Part shown: positions 46,401-60,200 of the stretch, piece after piece | How positions within the stretch are numbered: position 1 is the first letter of the stretch | How the letters are laid out: each line of letters starts with the position of its first letter | From: Porites lobata | Taxonomy: Eukaryota > Cnidaria > Anthozoa > Scleractinia > Poritidae | Assembly (NCBI GenBank): GCA_942486035.1 | Contig: CALNXK010000039.1 | Coordinates: 1,693,501 to 1,757,500 of the forward strand | Length of the DNA: 64,000 bases | Reading direction: 5' to 3' | The notes under the pieces: generated by a model | What the model saw: the letters and a program-made list of their open reading frames with translations, nothing else | Database searches by the model: none | Told to the model about the DNA's origin: nothing | Position numbers and translations under genes: made by a program

Positions 46401-49400
46401 CAGTTGTGTAATAATTTTGCTTTTCAGGTTCAAGCATTCTCTTTGACATACTCCTTCATCAGGTATTTGTAATTTAGGGAAATTTTAAAAATATACCAGT
46501 TAAGGTGTTTCGATACAGTTTTCTCGAGGCCATACCGATATTTTTCAATCGCCTTAAAACTGATTTTATCCTTGTCCGATCGCTATAAAATTTTCACCAG
46601 TGATTGGCTATGAATTGAAGTTTGTCAAAATGCAGTTTTTAGTAAAATCGACATCACTATGACAACAATAAACAAAAAACTTTGAAATTGATAAAAGCCG
46701 AATATTGCGCGATCTAGACCTGCTACTGAAAATCCGACACCAGGAACCTTAAGTGTGGTGTTTGGCAAATAACCCCTTGAGAAGTAAAAAATTCTGTGTG
46801 TTTGAATTCAAATAAAACGTAAATATATTTCAAACCTTATATTTTCAATAGTCGTGTTAAATTGTGTAATAAAAAAGTTCTGAATGACTCAAATTAATCT
46901 CAAGTAACGCGAGAGTGGTGCTTAATATCATATTTCAATGCTAGGAAATTTTGGGATATTTTTTTTCTTGCGATCCTGAAAACTAACCTGTTTTCTCACC
47001 TCCTGTCTAAGTGCAACTTCATTCTAAATTTTTACTTTTAGCGCTTTTCTGTATATCTCTGGAACGGCTCGACAGAATTCTTTTCAAACCTCATCACATA
47101 ATCTTCACGAAACGAAATTTGCCGCCTTTTGAGTGAAAAGGCCTCAAAAGGCCATAGTTAATTGAGTGGAATGGTTATGAAACCCGTCAGACTCCTTTGT
47201 TATATGTTTTTGTGGACCTGAAAGTGCACAACGTTCAAAAGAATTCCTATCATTTTGATTGTATTGACCAATAAAAACGTTGCATTAATTTATTCCGTAA
47301 CAATTTGCCAACAGAAAACAAAGGATTGTGCACTTTCACGGTACTTCCAACATAAACTGCAGCACTGTTGTTTTTATCATTGATGTTTGCCGCTTTTCAT
47401 AACCAGTCTCCTCTAAGACCCTGTTTACATGGAGTGGGGGACCCCGGTCTAGTGGGGTAAGTTTCTTTTGTTTTGTGTACCCCAGAGCGTGAAAACAAAA
47501 GAAACCAACCCCACTAGACCGGGGTCCCCCACTCCATGTAAACAGGCCCTAATAACTATGCAAAAGGCAGGTTTCTTGGGCCCTATAAGCTCCAAAATGA
47601 CAGTAACGAAGGAAAAGGAAAGGAGAAAAAGAGGGAGCGAGGAGAGGGAAAGGAAGAGAAGAGAGAAAAAAAAGCAATGGCTTCACTCTTAGTTTTATAA
47701 TAGCTACTTTGGAGATTTTTGGCCGTAAATAAACTGTTGGACACAAAAGGTCGTTTTCGCGGTAACGTTTTCAATAATCCGGCTAGATATAGTAATTTCT
47801 GAAACTATCATTAATATAAGGTTGATTCACTGAAACTAAAATTTCATTAATATTAGGTTGATTCTCTGCAACACCCGTGAAAATTTCAAGACAACGAACC
47901 AAAATGATAGCCGTTGTGCACGGTCCAGCCGGGTTTCCCAAAAAACTCCAAGACGAACTTAAAAAATTATTAAAAAGGAGCTGTGTCACAGCATTTAGCA
48001 AATCAAAGTGGGTACTATCACCAAATTGGGTGAGACATAAAGATAACCATTCAAAGCGTTAAAAGAAGGTGTTATTAACACAGCAAATAAAGAAGGAGGC
48101 ACGGATGGACAAACCTGAAGGATTGAGACTGTGGTTTTTGAAAACTTGTTTGCCTAACAGGTTGTCAAATCTTGTTTGTAACGTTTGAAATAATGCTTGA
48201 GAGACGTATTTGTTTGACGAGGAGCTGTGACTTTTTCATTCACGAGTAATTTCTCAATTTTCATGGCGAGTAAGGACATGTCATTGGCATTATTAATGAA
48301 ATGAACTAGACAGCGATGACAGATAACCGTTCATTTCACGCTGGTTACTTAGCCCCCCATCATCGGGCCTTTTAGCGTGCTTCAAATGTAGTATTCCTCG
48401 TTCTATAAGCCAGAAAGTAAAACAAGCGCCCTTCAAATGTAATATTCCTCGTTCTTTAAGCCATAAACCAAAACAAGCGCGCTTTAAATGTAATATTCCT
48501 CCTTCTATAAGCCAGAAATCAAAACAAGCGCGCTTCAAAGTTAATATTGCTCGTTCTAGAAAAGGCAGCTAGGTAACCGGGGCGAAATGACTCGGGGACA
48601 AAATTACCAATAACCCCGTGACACGTCCTCTTCAAGTTACTTAGTACCACATTCCTTGTTCTATGGCTCTGTAATATGTCTTAGGCGTTTCCTTAAAGCT
48701 TTTTGTTTCATTTGTTTCTTTTCTTTTTTTTACTTTAGAAGGACCAGCGAGGTGGAAGCCCTCCAACTAAGAATAATGTAGTAGAACAAGCAAGGTATGC
48801 TCTCTTCCTCTTGCCGTTTATCTATCTCTTGTTACTATACTTGCTAAATAATTCTAGTTAAACAATTCTGACACTCACACGATCATAAAATATTATTTTG
48901 CCCTAGAGTCAAGGAGTTAGAGTAGATATGGGAATTGCAAGAGTGCCCATCTGCCAGAGGAGCCTTTCTTTGGTTTGCTCGTTTTTGTCGTACTCGAGAA
49001 AGACTCTGCATAAATCGCGTTAAACTGCGTTAGACCTTTGTTGAGCACGCACGGCATGTTACTAGGAGATAGTTTCGAACCCTGCAGGCCCAATAACCGT
49101 GTGCTCGCACGGCGGGCTCGGTTATGGCCATCGGTTTATCAATAAACGGATGCTTGCACTCGAAAAGCCAGTTTGACGAGAGAGAACAAGATTGACTAGT
49201 CAAGAAGGTTTGACGTGATTCAGGCAGAGGCTCCCCTTCTCGTCCTCACTCAACAAGAGGAAAGGAGGCTCTTTTCGTAGGGTGCTAGAGTACTTACGAC
49301 CCCTTGAAAATAAACCATCAGAATCATAACCGGAGTAGCATGGCGTATTAAATTGGTTTCGTCCACAGACTCTAACCGTTGGAGTCTAACGGTTAGAACT

Positions 49401-50375
49401 ACATACTAAATATATACAGACTGAAATAAATAGTACCATGTGAAAGTACTGCTGAAGCGGTTTCATTTGAATGGTAACACCATAGGATTTCGTCCACAGA
49501 CTCACAAATTATAACTACGTACTAAATAAATAGTACCATGTGATATTACTGCTGAAGAGGTTTCATTCATACTAACACCATGGGATTTCGTCCACTGCGG
49601 TGACCAATAATCTAGCTTTAACGTGACCTTGGAATCAAGGGGTTATTCGTTACTGCCGGTTTTTGTTTGCTGATAATGGTCCGTCATAAATCCAATCTTC
49701 TAAATGAAGTGGATGAAAGCGTCAGCTTACTATTTACCTAGTTAATGGCTTAGATTATTCAATCATATATACCTACTAATAGAACACTTCAATTCAGTAT
49801 GATGGCGCGTCGAGCGAGTCCTAGCTCTGGAGAAAACAAAAAACAAAAATCATTAAATAGAGGATATTACATGCCCGCGCGGAGATACGAAATTCCTCTT
49901 TAAGTGTTGAAAAATATTTTTTCAACACGAGAAGAGAAATTTCGTATCTCCAAGCGGCCTTGTAATGTTCTATTTATTATATAAACACCAAAGAAATACC
50001 AAACCATTTCACTTTCCTTCTTTGTGTTCTTAACGACAGAGGGTTGTCCAATACTGTCAACTAGACTCTAGTCGTATCCCTTAGCTCTCCACTGGAAAAT
50101 CAGAGGTCTAGTGGTGAAAAGTCCTACCAAGTGGAGGTGATCCAGTGGAACCGATTAGATTCCAGTGGAGAAGTACATTTTCTATTCGTGACAAGACGCG
50201 CTATTATGCTGAGTTTTAATTTAGTAATAGCAAAAGTAGTTTTTTATGTACTACATGACAAATTTCTGCAATTTGATTGGCTTTGAGCAGTGGTATTTCA
50301 GGTTAATTTGAAATACCTACATGTGAAAATTACAAGCCTTTTGCGAGAAGTAGTATAAACAAATAATAGCATGAT

Positions 50376-50406
<31 letters not shown>

Positions 50407-53400
50407 TTGATATTTCAAAATTGTCTGAAATTTCACTCACCTAATGGCTCGTGAAGTTACGTAGAACAATTTTGAAAGAAATATCACTCGTGGTATTTAT
50501 ACCAAATATCACTACAAATCATGCTATTACCTATACTAACTTTACATAACTGAAATTTGTGCTAGGTTATAACTATGTAATACAAGAGAAAAAAAAGTGC
50601 GAGCTGGGTAGCTAAATAAACTGTTAGATTTTCTAGTTAGCTCCCCATCGAAAGTGGCCTATTTAAAGATGAACATGGTAAGGATTTATTAAGATTGATA
50701 CCTTTTCTTTTTAGTGAAATATCGTCCCTTAAGGATAGCCCTGGTAAAAGTGACATTCCAAAAGAGTTAGAAAATAATTCCGATGAAGATGATGATGATG
50801 AGTCGTACCCAGCCCTTTCAGACGCGCTAACACAGCTTGGTCTTCCTGAATACGTTGACTTGTTTGAATCAGAAGAAATGGACATGGAGACTTTTGTAAG
50901 TTTGTCCCTTATGGTGAAATTTGTGTGGGGTTTCTCGCACCTCTCTCGTACTGAGGAGTTCCCAAATAAATTTGATACACACTTTTCAAACTTTTGATAC
51001 GTACTTCTCATTCATGGAGAGAGGACAATAACCTGCGACCAGTCGTTTTCTTTTTTTTCCGGGAAAAAGAACTTTTCCCCTCGTCTCCCAAACAGGAGGG
51101 AGGAAGGACCACCTGACTGTAGGTTAAGAAGACAATAGACGTGAGTACTTGACGGCGATTTGGATGTCGCATCTAAATTACTAAATTACTTAAATTACTA
51201 AATTACAAAGGCTCCGCCCTGAGGTCCAATCCCTCAGACTTTTATATACTTGTCTATTTTTGACAGGAGGGTACCCTTTTTGTTTTTTGTCTATTGACAA
51301 GTGGTACCCCGTTTAGAGCTTTGCATCCCTTTCAACTGTCATAAATTGACTGTTTTTAAAATATGTCGAAATCACAAAACCAGAACGTATTTTCGATTTT
51401 TTCACAGCCGTAAAATGCGTCTGTTAGCCTTTTGGGCCTTTTTACAGACCGAAATGACAGATTTTCCCACCCTTTCCCGGCTTTCCGCATACATGTATAC
51501 CTGGTACCCCTTTCGGGCAGGACCTCTCATATAGGCAGTAAGAGTGAGTATCCCCCAGGCTAGGTTATGGTGCCGGCGTGAAACACCGGGTGTCGTGTTT
51601 GATTTACTGGTGAACTTTCTCAATAGGAATGCAGAGGAAAGACGGCAAAAGCTTGTGTTATAAGCGTGACAAACTTCACCTGTCATTTAAACATATCTTT
51701 TTGTAAAAGACCAGAACACAGTAATGTTAGTTGAGGATCGCGGCAAAACCCGCAAGTAATAGCCTTGTCACGTTTGTCACGCCCAAACGGTTTTCCGTCA
51801 CTGTTGTGTCTGCCTTCCTGTTGCTTAAGCTCTCTATAACTTGATAGGACTGTTTATCTTTTATTTATTTATGTGATACCTTTACATCGTATTGCAGACA
51901 CGTTTTAAATTTTTCGTTGTTTTTGTTTCTGTTAGCTACTGTGTGGCGAGGAAGATATGAAGGAAATGGGAATTCCTATGGGACCAAGAAAGAAACTAAT
52001 GGGATACTTGAGGAATCAAAAACTAAATATGGTTTGTTGTTCTTATGTTAATATTTTAGCGGATAAATGTTGATCACTTTTACGGATTATGAGAATTTTA
52101 AGGTGTGTCATTTATTTGAAATGACACTTTAAAAATTCAAACCCCAAGGGCGGTTTACACTAATTAATGACAAATAAACGGTATTGGCCAAATTCCATTC
52201 AAAACGACGCGGAAGTTACAGTGAAGTTAGTTATAAATTTTCCTGCCCATGGACTCCTCGAAAAAGTCGGACGACAACCGTTTCATAGAGACTCGGCGGA
52301 CAAGTTTTTATTATTCATTCGAAATACTTCTTCGTTTTCGATCGGTATAAAGTTCTGCGGCTAATTCTTCATGTCCAAAATTTGAAACACTAAATGACTG
52401 CCGATATCATTATATTTACGTCAATCGCATTGATATCGAAAGAAAAGGGGACTTACGGTGCGGTGGCTCAGCTGTTTTGGTAGGGAGAGCGGGAGAAAAT
52501 GGCGGGAGATCTCACACCCTATGCAAAGACGAGACAACCGAACTACTGCCTTATAAACTGCAAGAATAGACAAAAATGCTAACACTCGATGGATAATATG
52601 CTGGAATTGCCGGGTAAGAATCAAATGTTTTGAAGACAGGGACGTAACGTAGAGGTAAGCATGTTTTAAACTTGGAAATATTTTGAATGAATAATTAAAC
52701 AATCAACAATACTGACCAATTATTGGATTTGGCGTTCGTATGATATGAAGAATTATGCAGACTTTACAGGGTGTTTTCCACCAAGGCCTTTAGTACTTCA
52801 TACTCATCTTCATTCAATTATTGGTACTTTACATACTTTACATGAAACGTTATAAGGGGTTGTGTCATGGCTGGCGAGTTCATCTCTTTAATGCCAAATA
52901 CGCGAAATTATTCGCTATGCAACTTGAGAAATTACTCGTGAATGACAAAACCACAGCTTTGTGTCAAACAAATACCGTATTTATTCGATTAACCGCCCTG
53001 GGCGCTTATTAAAGTTTTGGACCTTGAGAGTGGGCGCTAATTCGAGGTGGGCGCTTATTAAATTTTCACCATTTTCATCAAGTGTAGTATGTTTATTTTG
53101 CAACAAAGCAATAAATGGTAAAAACAAAACGCGAAGATGTAACAAAGCAAGGTATCTGTAAAATACTCTGGAAAAAAAAACCTCCGTCTTCGAGAGGGTC
53201 TCTTATTATCTCTTATTTGTGTTTGAGGGGGAGGAGGTGGGCGCTTATTCGAGGTTGGGCGCCTATTAACTTTTTCTGCCTTTAGGATGGGCGCTTAGTC
53301 GAGGTGGGCGCTAGAGAAAATGCCTTGATGTTTTATTAAATTCTCTCAACTAATTCTTAAAAGGAAATGTATGGAGATCAGTTTGGAGAATTTATATGTG

Positions 53401-54254
53401 GATACTGGGGCTTAAAGGGTCAAGCATTCACATTTTTTTTTACTTTTAGGGAGTAAATTGCTGCTCTCTAGGAGCACCAGTTTATTTATTCCACTCTTGT
53501 TCCACTCGCAGGAAAAAAGGAAACTCGAAAGAGAAGAGAGAAAAAAGGCGAGAGATGAGGCAAGAGCTAAAGCGAAAGCCGAAAACCAAGAGGCAAAAAT
53601 CACAAATAGGGAAGAACACGATAGTTCTGGCACAGACCAAGGAGTGGCCAAGTCATTGTCTTTGGCATCTGTTGCAAGTGTTGAGGTGGTCTATCAACAA
53701 GGACTCGCAGGAACAGGCCAACCTTATGTAGAGTACCCACAACTGGGTCTTAGCTTTTATGCTTTGTTTGCTCTCGGGTCACCTATAGGAATGTTTTTAA
53801 CTGTACGGTAAGTGAAATGACCAATCGTTGAATTTCATATATTGGAACTGCGGAGAAAAGCATCGCAGTTTGAGACGCACGTTATGCAGTTTCGAAAAGA
53901 AATCTCTTGAAAATATTCACGCCTGCCGGGATTCTAGCCCCGACCTCCGCGATACCGGTGCAACGCTCTAACCAAATGGGCTTGCAAGCAAGCCAGGAGC
54001 TGGTAATTAAATTGGTTTATAATATACCCGGGAAACATAAAGATGAAATGAGGAATAAATGAATTTTCCAGTATTGGAACTGCGGGATGAAGAAGGAAAT
54101 GCAAAGCAATTTAGGGCCTGTTTACATGGAGGTGGGGAACCCCAGACAGGTGAGATAACATGTGGCGGGTCAACCCACTTATCATGTAAACGTGTTCAAA
54201 AATGAGACATTATATGGACAGGCGGGTTACCTTACCTACCCGGGGTCCCTTCCC

Positions 54255-54295
<41 letters not shown>

Positions 54296-57200
54296 CGCTG
54301 TGAAGGGTATGGTTTTCAAGCAGTTTACTCTAGGATAGGGTACATAAATCAGAGCGTTTGGGTCTAGAATAGGGTATCATTTTTCAAGAAACTGATCAGT
54401 TGTTTGAAGATTTTATCTAGACTGGGGAAACAGCTACTCTAGGATAGGGGGATTTGGGGAGTTTACTCTAGTATAGGGTAGCAAAACTCAGCTGAACTAG
54501 CTCTGGTATAGGTTAAGGGTTCCAGGGTCCCAGCGGCACATCCCCCCCCAGAAATTCCTAAAGTGCCCCCCCCCCCCGGGGGTCCCTTACCTCCATGTAA
54601 GCAGGCCCTTAATGACCAGCTCTCAGTTGGCTTGCTATATTTAGCTCAATTGGGTACGAGTGCTGCACCGGTATCGCAGAGAGCAGGGTTCAAATCCCGG
54701 CAAGCCTGAATTTTTCAGGCTTTCTTTTCGCAACATCGTAAGTTGCGTCTTCAACTGCGATGACCTTTTCAGTGATTTTGTGACAAATAGTTATGGTGAG
54801 TCCTTCATGGGACTCATCTTGTGAACAAACATTGAATCCCACTCCAGAATCATTGAGTCCCAGTTCAAAAAAACAATGGGGCCATTTGTACGAGGAAAAA
54901 TAAGACGCGTCTTACGTAAGACGCATCGTAAGTAAGACGCGAACTGTACCATTTATACGAGCATGTCTTATCTAAGACGAGAACAGCTCGTACAAATGGT
55001 TCGCGTCTTATTTCTGTTCTTGACTCGTTTTCATGTGAATGTTGCCCGTAGCAACGGCAATCCAACGTGGCGCGTCAAAAATTAACGCATGCGTACTATG
55101 CGTTCACGTCTTATGTAAGACGCGAAGGTCATTTATACGACGTTTTTCTCGTCTTAGCTAAGACGCGTTCTATCTAAGAACAGGTGTTAATGGCTGTTCT
55201 AAAATAAGACGCATCTTAGCTAAGCCGCGTCTTATTTTAGACGTAATGTGCCGTTTATACGGAAAGTTTGCGTCTTATTTTTCCTCGTATAAATGGCCCA
55301 AATGAGTCCTCAGTAAATTGAAAATGCTTGGGCCTTTATGTGACCAGACAGATAAAAGATATTCTTTTGTAAAGCACAACGAAGACTATTAAAAAAGAAA
55401 TATGCGTCGTTAAAAAGCAGCCACAAGAACAGCCGCAGAAATCACACGAACAGGATATTCTACAAAAAAATCTTCAGACCGATCGATCTTTTCGTCCTAC
55501 TGGACGCGTGCCATGAACCTTTGTGCGTCTTTGTGGATTTTTATGCGTCAGGGACGCAGGACGCAGAGGTAACAAAATCACTGCCTTTTCTTTGTACTTA
55601 TTTCATTCAAATTTCAACATGAAGCTGAATGAGCCCTACATACTTTATTTCCGTTTATTTTGATCCTCTATTTCTTTTTTTTGGACTGATGGACGTTTGT
55701 TTACACAGAGGTGTCGATGAAATTGGCCTGGACTTCCAGCTACCAACTTGCCCTCGTCTTTTCAACATTTTTCATCCATTTGACCCTGTGGTAAGTCAGT
55801 TCAAAGGTCACGTCTGCTTCAGACGCATACAGCACGTCTGAATTTCGTCGTCGGAAAAAAACGTCGATCTTCACATGCGACGAACTAAACTAAGAAATTA
55901 AAAATTTGTATAATAATGTATAGTTAGCCGCGTTCGGGAGAAAATTTATTAAAATTGCTTTTTGGTCTGATTCATGTGATTGGTTCGACGTCTGACCCAA
56001 CAGACGATCTTAACTTAATTTAGGTCGACCCAAATTGAGTCTTGTTCGTCTCATGAAAAGCCGCCGTTGGGCCTAGGCCTTAACGGAGCAGATACTGCTC
56101 TCCTATATTTACGCTTACCATAAATAATCTAGTTAACTTCCCCTCTACGATGTTAAATTTGGATTATACGCCCCTCTCTCTGTTGCGTCACTTGTAACAA
56201 GGCGTCAGAATTTGACGAGGAAAGAATTTAAACGTATCCTAGAATCAGAAGCACATCCGTGCAAACGTTTTTTAGACAAGCCAGTGGATCATGGCCATAA
56301 TCTAAGATCTTGTGCCTACGTGCTTAAAATTTACTTTCGCAAATGAAATAGAAGCAATGTATGAAAGGTCGCTCGTATAAGCGTAAAAGTAGACTCTCGC
56401 TCACCTTTTATCTTGCCTCTATTTTATTTACGTGATGAAAATTTACGCGCGTTAGAGCGGTTTTCATTTGAGTGTCGAAAGGTAATTGGTTTTGCGTTTA
56501 CTACGCTACGTGATTGGCTTAAAAGATTCGCGCCACTTTTTTATCCAATCAGAAGGAAAACCAAAACCAATTGTGTCACGCTCGCATGCATTTTCCCGCG
56601 CTTTGCGTCAGCTACATGTAATTACTTCGAGTTTTAATTGGTTCACTGTATTGTCTGTGTCCTTTGTGATTGGCTAGAGTAATTACTTTGGTTTTGGTTT
56701 TACGATACTCAAATGAAAACCGCTCTAACGTGCGTAGCCAAAAACGCTTCAGTAGAAATCAACCTTTAGACCCCTAGAATTAAATAAACGCCGCGTCTAT
56801 AAGATCATTTACGGTATGTAGCAAAGGCTAAACAATTTAAATCGTCGTCTACTGTTTTTTTTAAAAAAAAGTGAGGTTTGAGGTGGGGAGGGGGCTTTCA
56901 GTATGAGTCGGGTGGAGTTTATTACGAAAATAGGTCACTTACTATTTACTCGAGTGTCTTTTTGAATATGATCTATCTTAATTGTTTCAGGCATACCGAA
57001 TTGAACCACTTGTAAACCCGTCTTCCCACTGCAGTCCTGTTCTGATGCCACATCACAAGGGAAGGAAGCGAATGCATATTGGTAATGGTATTAGAGAATT
57101 AAATTGAAGAGCGGCTCCGTGAAATTAGGAGCTTAATCAACCACAACGACGACTACGACGACAACGCCAACGTCGAAAAAACAAAACAAAAAAAACAAAA

Positions 57201-60200
57201 ACAAAAACAAACAGTTGGTTTTATAAGCAAGACAACATTTCTGCACATGTTTTTTAGTACATTTCTTTGACGTCCACTGTACGACTACGACGTGAAACCT
57301 CCTAATGCAACGTTTTATGGAGGACGTGAACTCACGAAGACGAAATTTTTCTTTATCTTTTTAAACCTGGATAAAGGCCTTTTACTAGAATCCAACTCAA
57401 AGAAAAATGGCCTACATTTGACAAATTGAGCAGGTCCAAATAGCCGCGATAAAGATTGAGAGGACGCAAATTCGTTTGTTTCACTGCCACCGCTGTCGTT
57501 GTAGCTTCAGCTCTCTATTATCAACTAGAGGTGGAAAAATGGCTCGAAATTTGCTTGATTTTCACCCATTTTAGGCATTTAGGCAATGTTATGAATTAAA
57601 TCGGCTGCCAATAGCAACGCGTCCCTTAAACTCACTGTAGGGTTGGTTTAAAAGCGAGCGCGAGATTTAAAATTCGGTTTTTCTAGCAGTCGAGTAGAAG
57701 TTAAGATTTGCGACTAGAACTGAAAACGGTGAGAAGATTCACCCTAGTGTAAGTAGATGCTTTTCGAGATCTATTCATCTTTTGAGCAAATTTCTGATTG
57801 GGATATTTGACTTTTCTTTTTAGCCAATCAGTCTATCTATTTATATGCTTGTAACCCATGCTGAAGAGAAAAGGAAGCGAGCCCGATTTCGACGCGTGAA
57901 TAAAGTTGAATTGTTAGATAACTGAAATCCGAGTAATGAGTTCATAAGAGCCGCGAACTGACGACAACAGGCAAGAAAAAATTTGGTTTGAAAAATATTC
58001 TTCAATCAGTCGGACTTAATGTTCGAGTAGAGGTCATTTTTTTACCATTTCCACGTCTTGTTGATTACACGGAGTCGCTCTTGAGCAGTTATTGCATTAG
58101 AAGGTAATGTCGCGGCTTAAAATATTTATTTGAGGGGAGGACTTTGACGGAAAGAGTGATCAAGGGCGTAACGTAAGCCTGCTGGGCAGAAATGTGTATT
58201 ACAATTTAGTTTAATTTGTGAAAATAAATAGACAATCACACTTCAACTCCAAAATAAAATTGAAAGAAAAAAAAAATTAAATGGTCTATAAATTTAGTAT
58301 GAAAGTGTGTGAATTTAGAAGTATTGACTGCTTATTGTAAAAAGAGACACATCGTCAAAAAACCCTGCAATTTGCTTTTAGTTTTGTTGTATGTAACTGC
58401 TCTATTCCATTGAAAGCAACCTGAAAACAAGAGCTTATTATTCCTTTCTATCTACGATTCTGGATTAAGCGATTCGACAGAATTAAATTTTAGTAACTGT
58501 TATGTGATATCCCCCTCTTTCAGAGCTGCGAGAAAATCTGAGTAGACTGGGAGCCAATCTTAAGCAAAGTCTCCTTGAGTCGGCGCGTAAGACATGGGAG
58601 TCGATCAATGAGTTTGCACGAGCTCATTCATCGCAGGGCTCGGATGTAAAAGACGCAGCCGTCGAGGAGGCTACCGAGGTGAAAGGTAACCATAGCAACT
58701 GTAGAGGCTTCTTTAAAGGGGCAGCGTCACCACGAGGAAGTGTTTGCAACCGTGGCAACAGTGAAAACATCGCTGAAGCATTTGAAATGCTACTCCTGTT
58801 CTGTTAAGAGGACAGTCCTTTACAATTGAAATGAAACTATTTACTTTGTCTTTCGGCGCGAAAAAGGAAAGAAAAGGAAAAAGACAATCAAAACTCAAAA
58901 GGATTGTGAAAGGTGACAAATTGCCTTTTCACCGATTCACTTGAAAACGTGGTATTGTACGTGCTGGTTTTGAAAGAAGAAAAAAGTATTCGCTTCAACT
59001 TTTTTTCCCCAGTGGCATTCCGCTTATTTTTAGCCAAATTATCCTGTAGCCCGTCAATTCCAATGGTTTGTATCCCTGACAAATGAAAATTACTACTGAT
59101 GACATCTCCTCATGAGTTTTATAGTTACCTCCTTTAAACGTTGGAACGTTTTCTTATATATGTTCCTCGACAAATCTCTGTTGGCATAAAAAAGTCACTC
59201 GCATTTTTTTGATATTTGATTTATTGTGAAACTTACAAAACCGTGAACACGAGAAATATTTAGGAAATGTTATTGTGTTGCGGGAAATTAGCCAATAAGG
59301 CGCGAGATAACTAAACCGCAAACAGCAACGGTAATTAGTTTGTGGTTTTGAGGTTAGCTTGCGTATCCTAAACTTTATTGTAATTGGGCAGTACACAATC
59401 AACATTCCTGAAATTTTTCAGGTGTTCACGGTTTTTGGAGCTTGACAGTAAGATACCTTATTACGCGGGAAAAGGGTCAGTCCTTGCTTTATAGTAACCG
59501 TATGATTGGTTTTTGTTCTTTTTTCCTCACTAGAGTCTCCCTCAGTTCCTCCTGCTGAACCAGACAAAGTGGGCCGCCTAAATGGCGGTCAACGGATTGA
59601 CTACGTACTTCAAGAAAAACCAATTGAAAGTTTGAATGAATATTTGTTTGCACTCAGCAGTCACGTTTGCTATTGGTAGGTCGCGATACAATCCTTTACA
59701 TACATACATATACATACATATCCTTTATTTAAACACGATATGGTTTATAGCTCAAAGCTTGTTGGGACTATATCAATTGTCAAACAGCCTTCACTAGAAC
59801 TGCTAATTATAATCAAAACCTTTAAGCTTTTAGGCTTTTCCGAAAAACAACATAAAACTGTACAAGCTTAGTAAAGCCTGATTAATGTATTAGTGAATTA
59901 ATGAATGAGGCTGAAAACTTTTGAAGAATTATGGAGATCGAGGAGGGTGTTATCCGTCGAGGCCGTAGGAGATCTCCATAATTCTTCATATGATATGAAA
60001 GCCGAATTCAATAATTTTTTATTATTCATTCAAAATAATTCCTTGCTTAAACATGCTTACCTCCATCGATCCATCGATGTTAAGTACATCTTCGATAGTG
60101 CATGTTTAGGGTTGTTCAGCTCCGCAAATATTTTCCAAATAGAAGATGTCGCCCTTCGAGTTGTCTTCTTGCTGTTCTTGCCATGTTTTTAGCCATTATT

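Larger units (their letters stand above)
46463..48738 (+). other. SEC23IP-like intron 8
   Basis: A 2.3-kb intron. It holds a repeat starting about 46497 (GGTGTTTCGATACAGTTTTC), the partner of the 9485 repeat (47215-47400), a hairpin MITE and a 51-bp tandem repeat, listed separately where resolved. No gene was seen. Confidence 0.5.
48795..50714 (+). other. SEC23IP-like intron 9
   Basis: A 1.9-kb intron. A near-tandem duplication lies at 49357-49600 and two palindromic MITEs lie at 49855-49982 and 50366-50530. No coding sequence other than the flanking exons. Confidence 0.5.

Noticed and set aside
54640..54715. tRNA-like A and B boxes as a functional tRNA gene
   Set aside because: No foldable acceptor and anticodon stems of proper length, and a related inverted copy nearby shows a SINE head.
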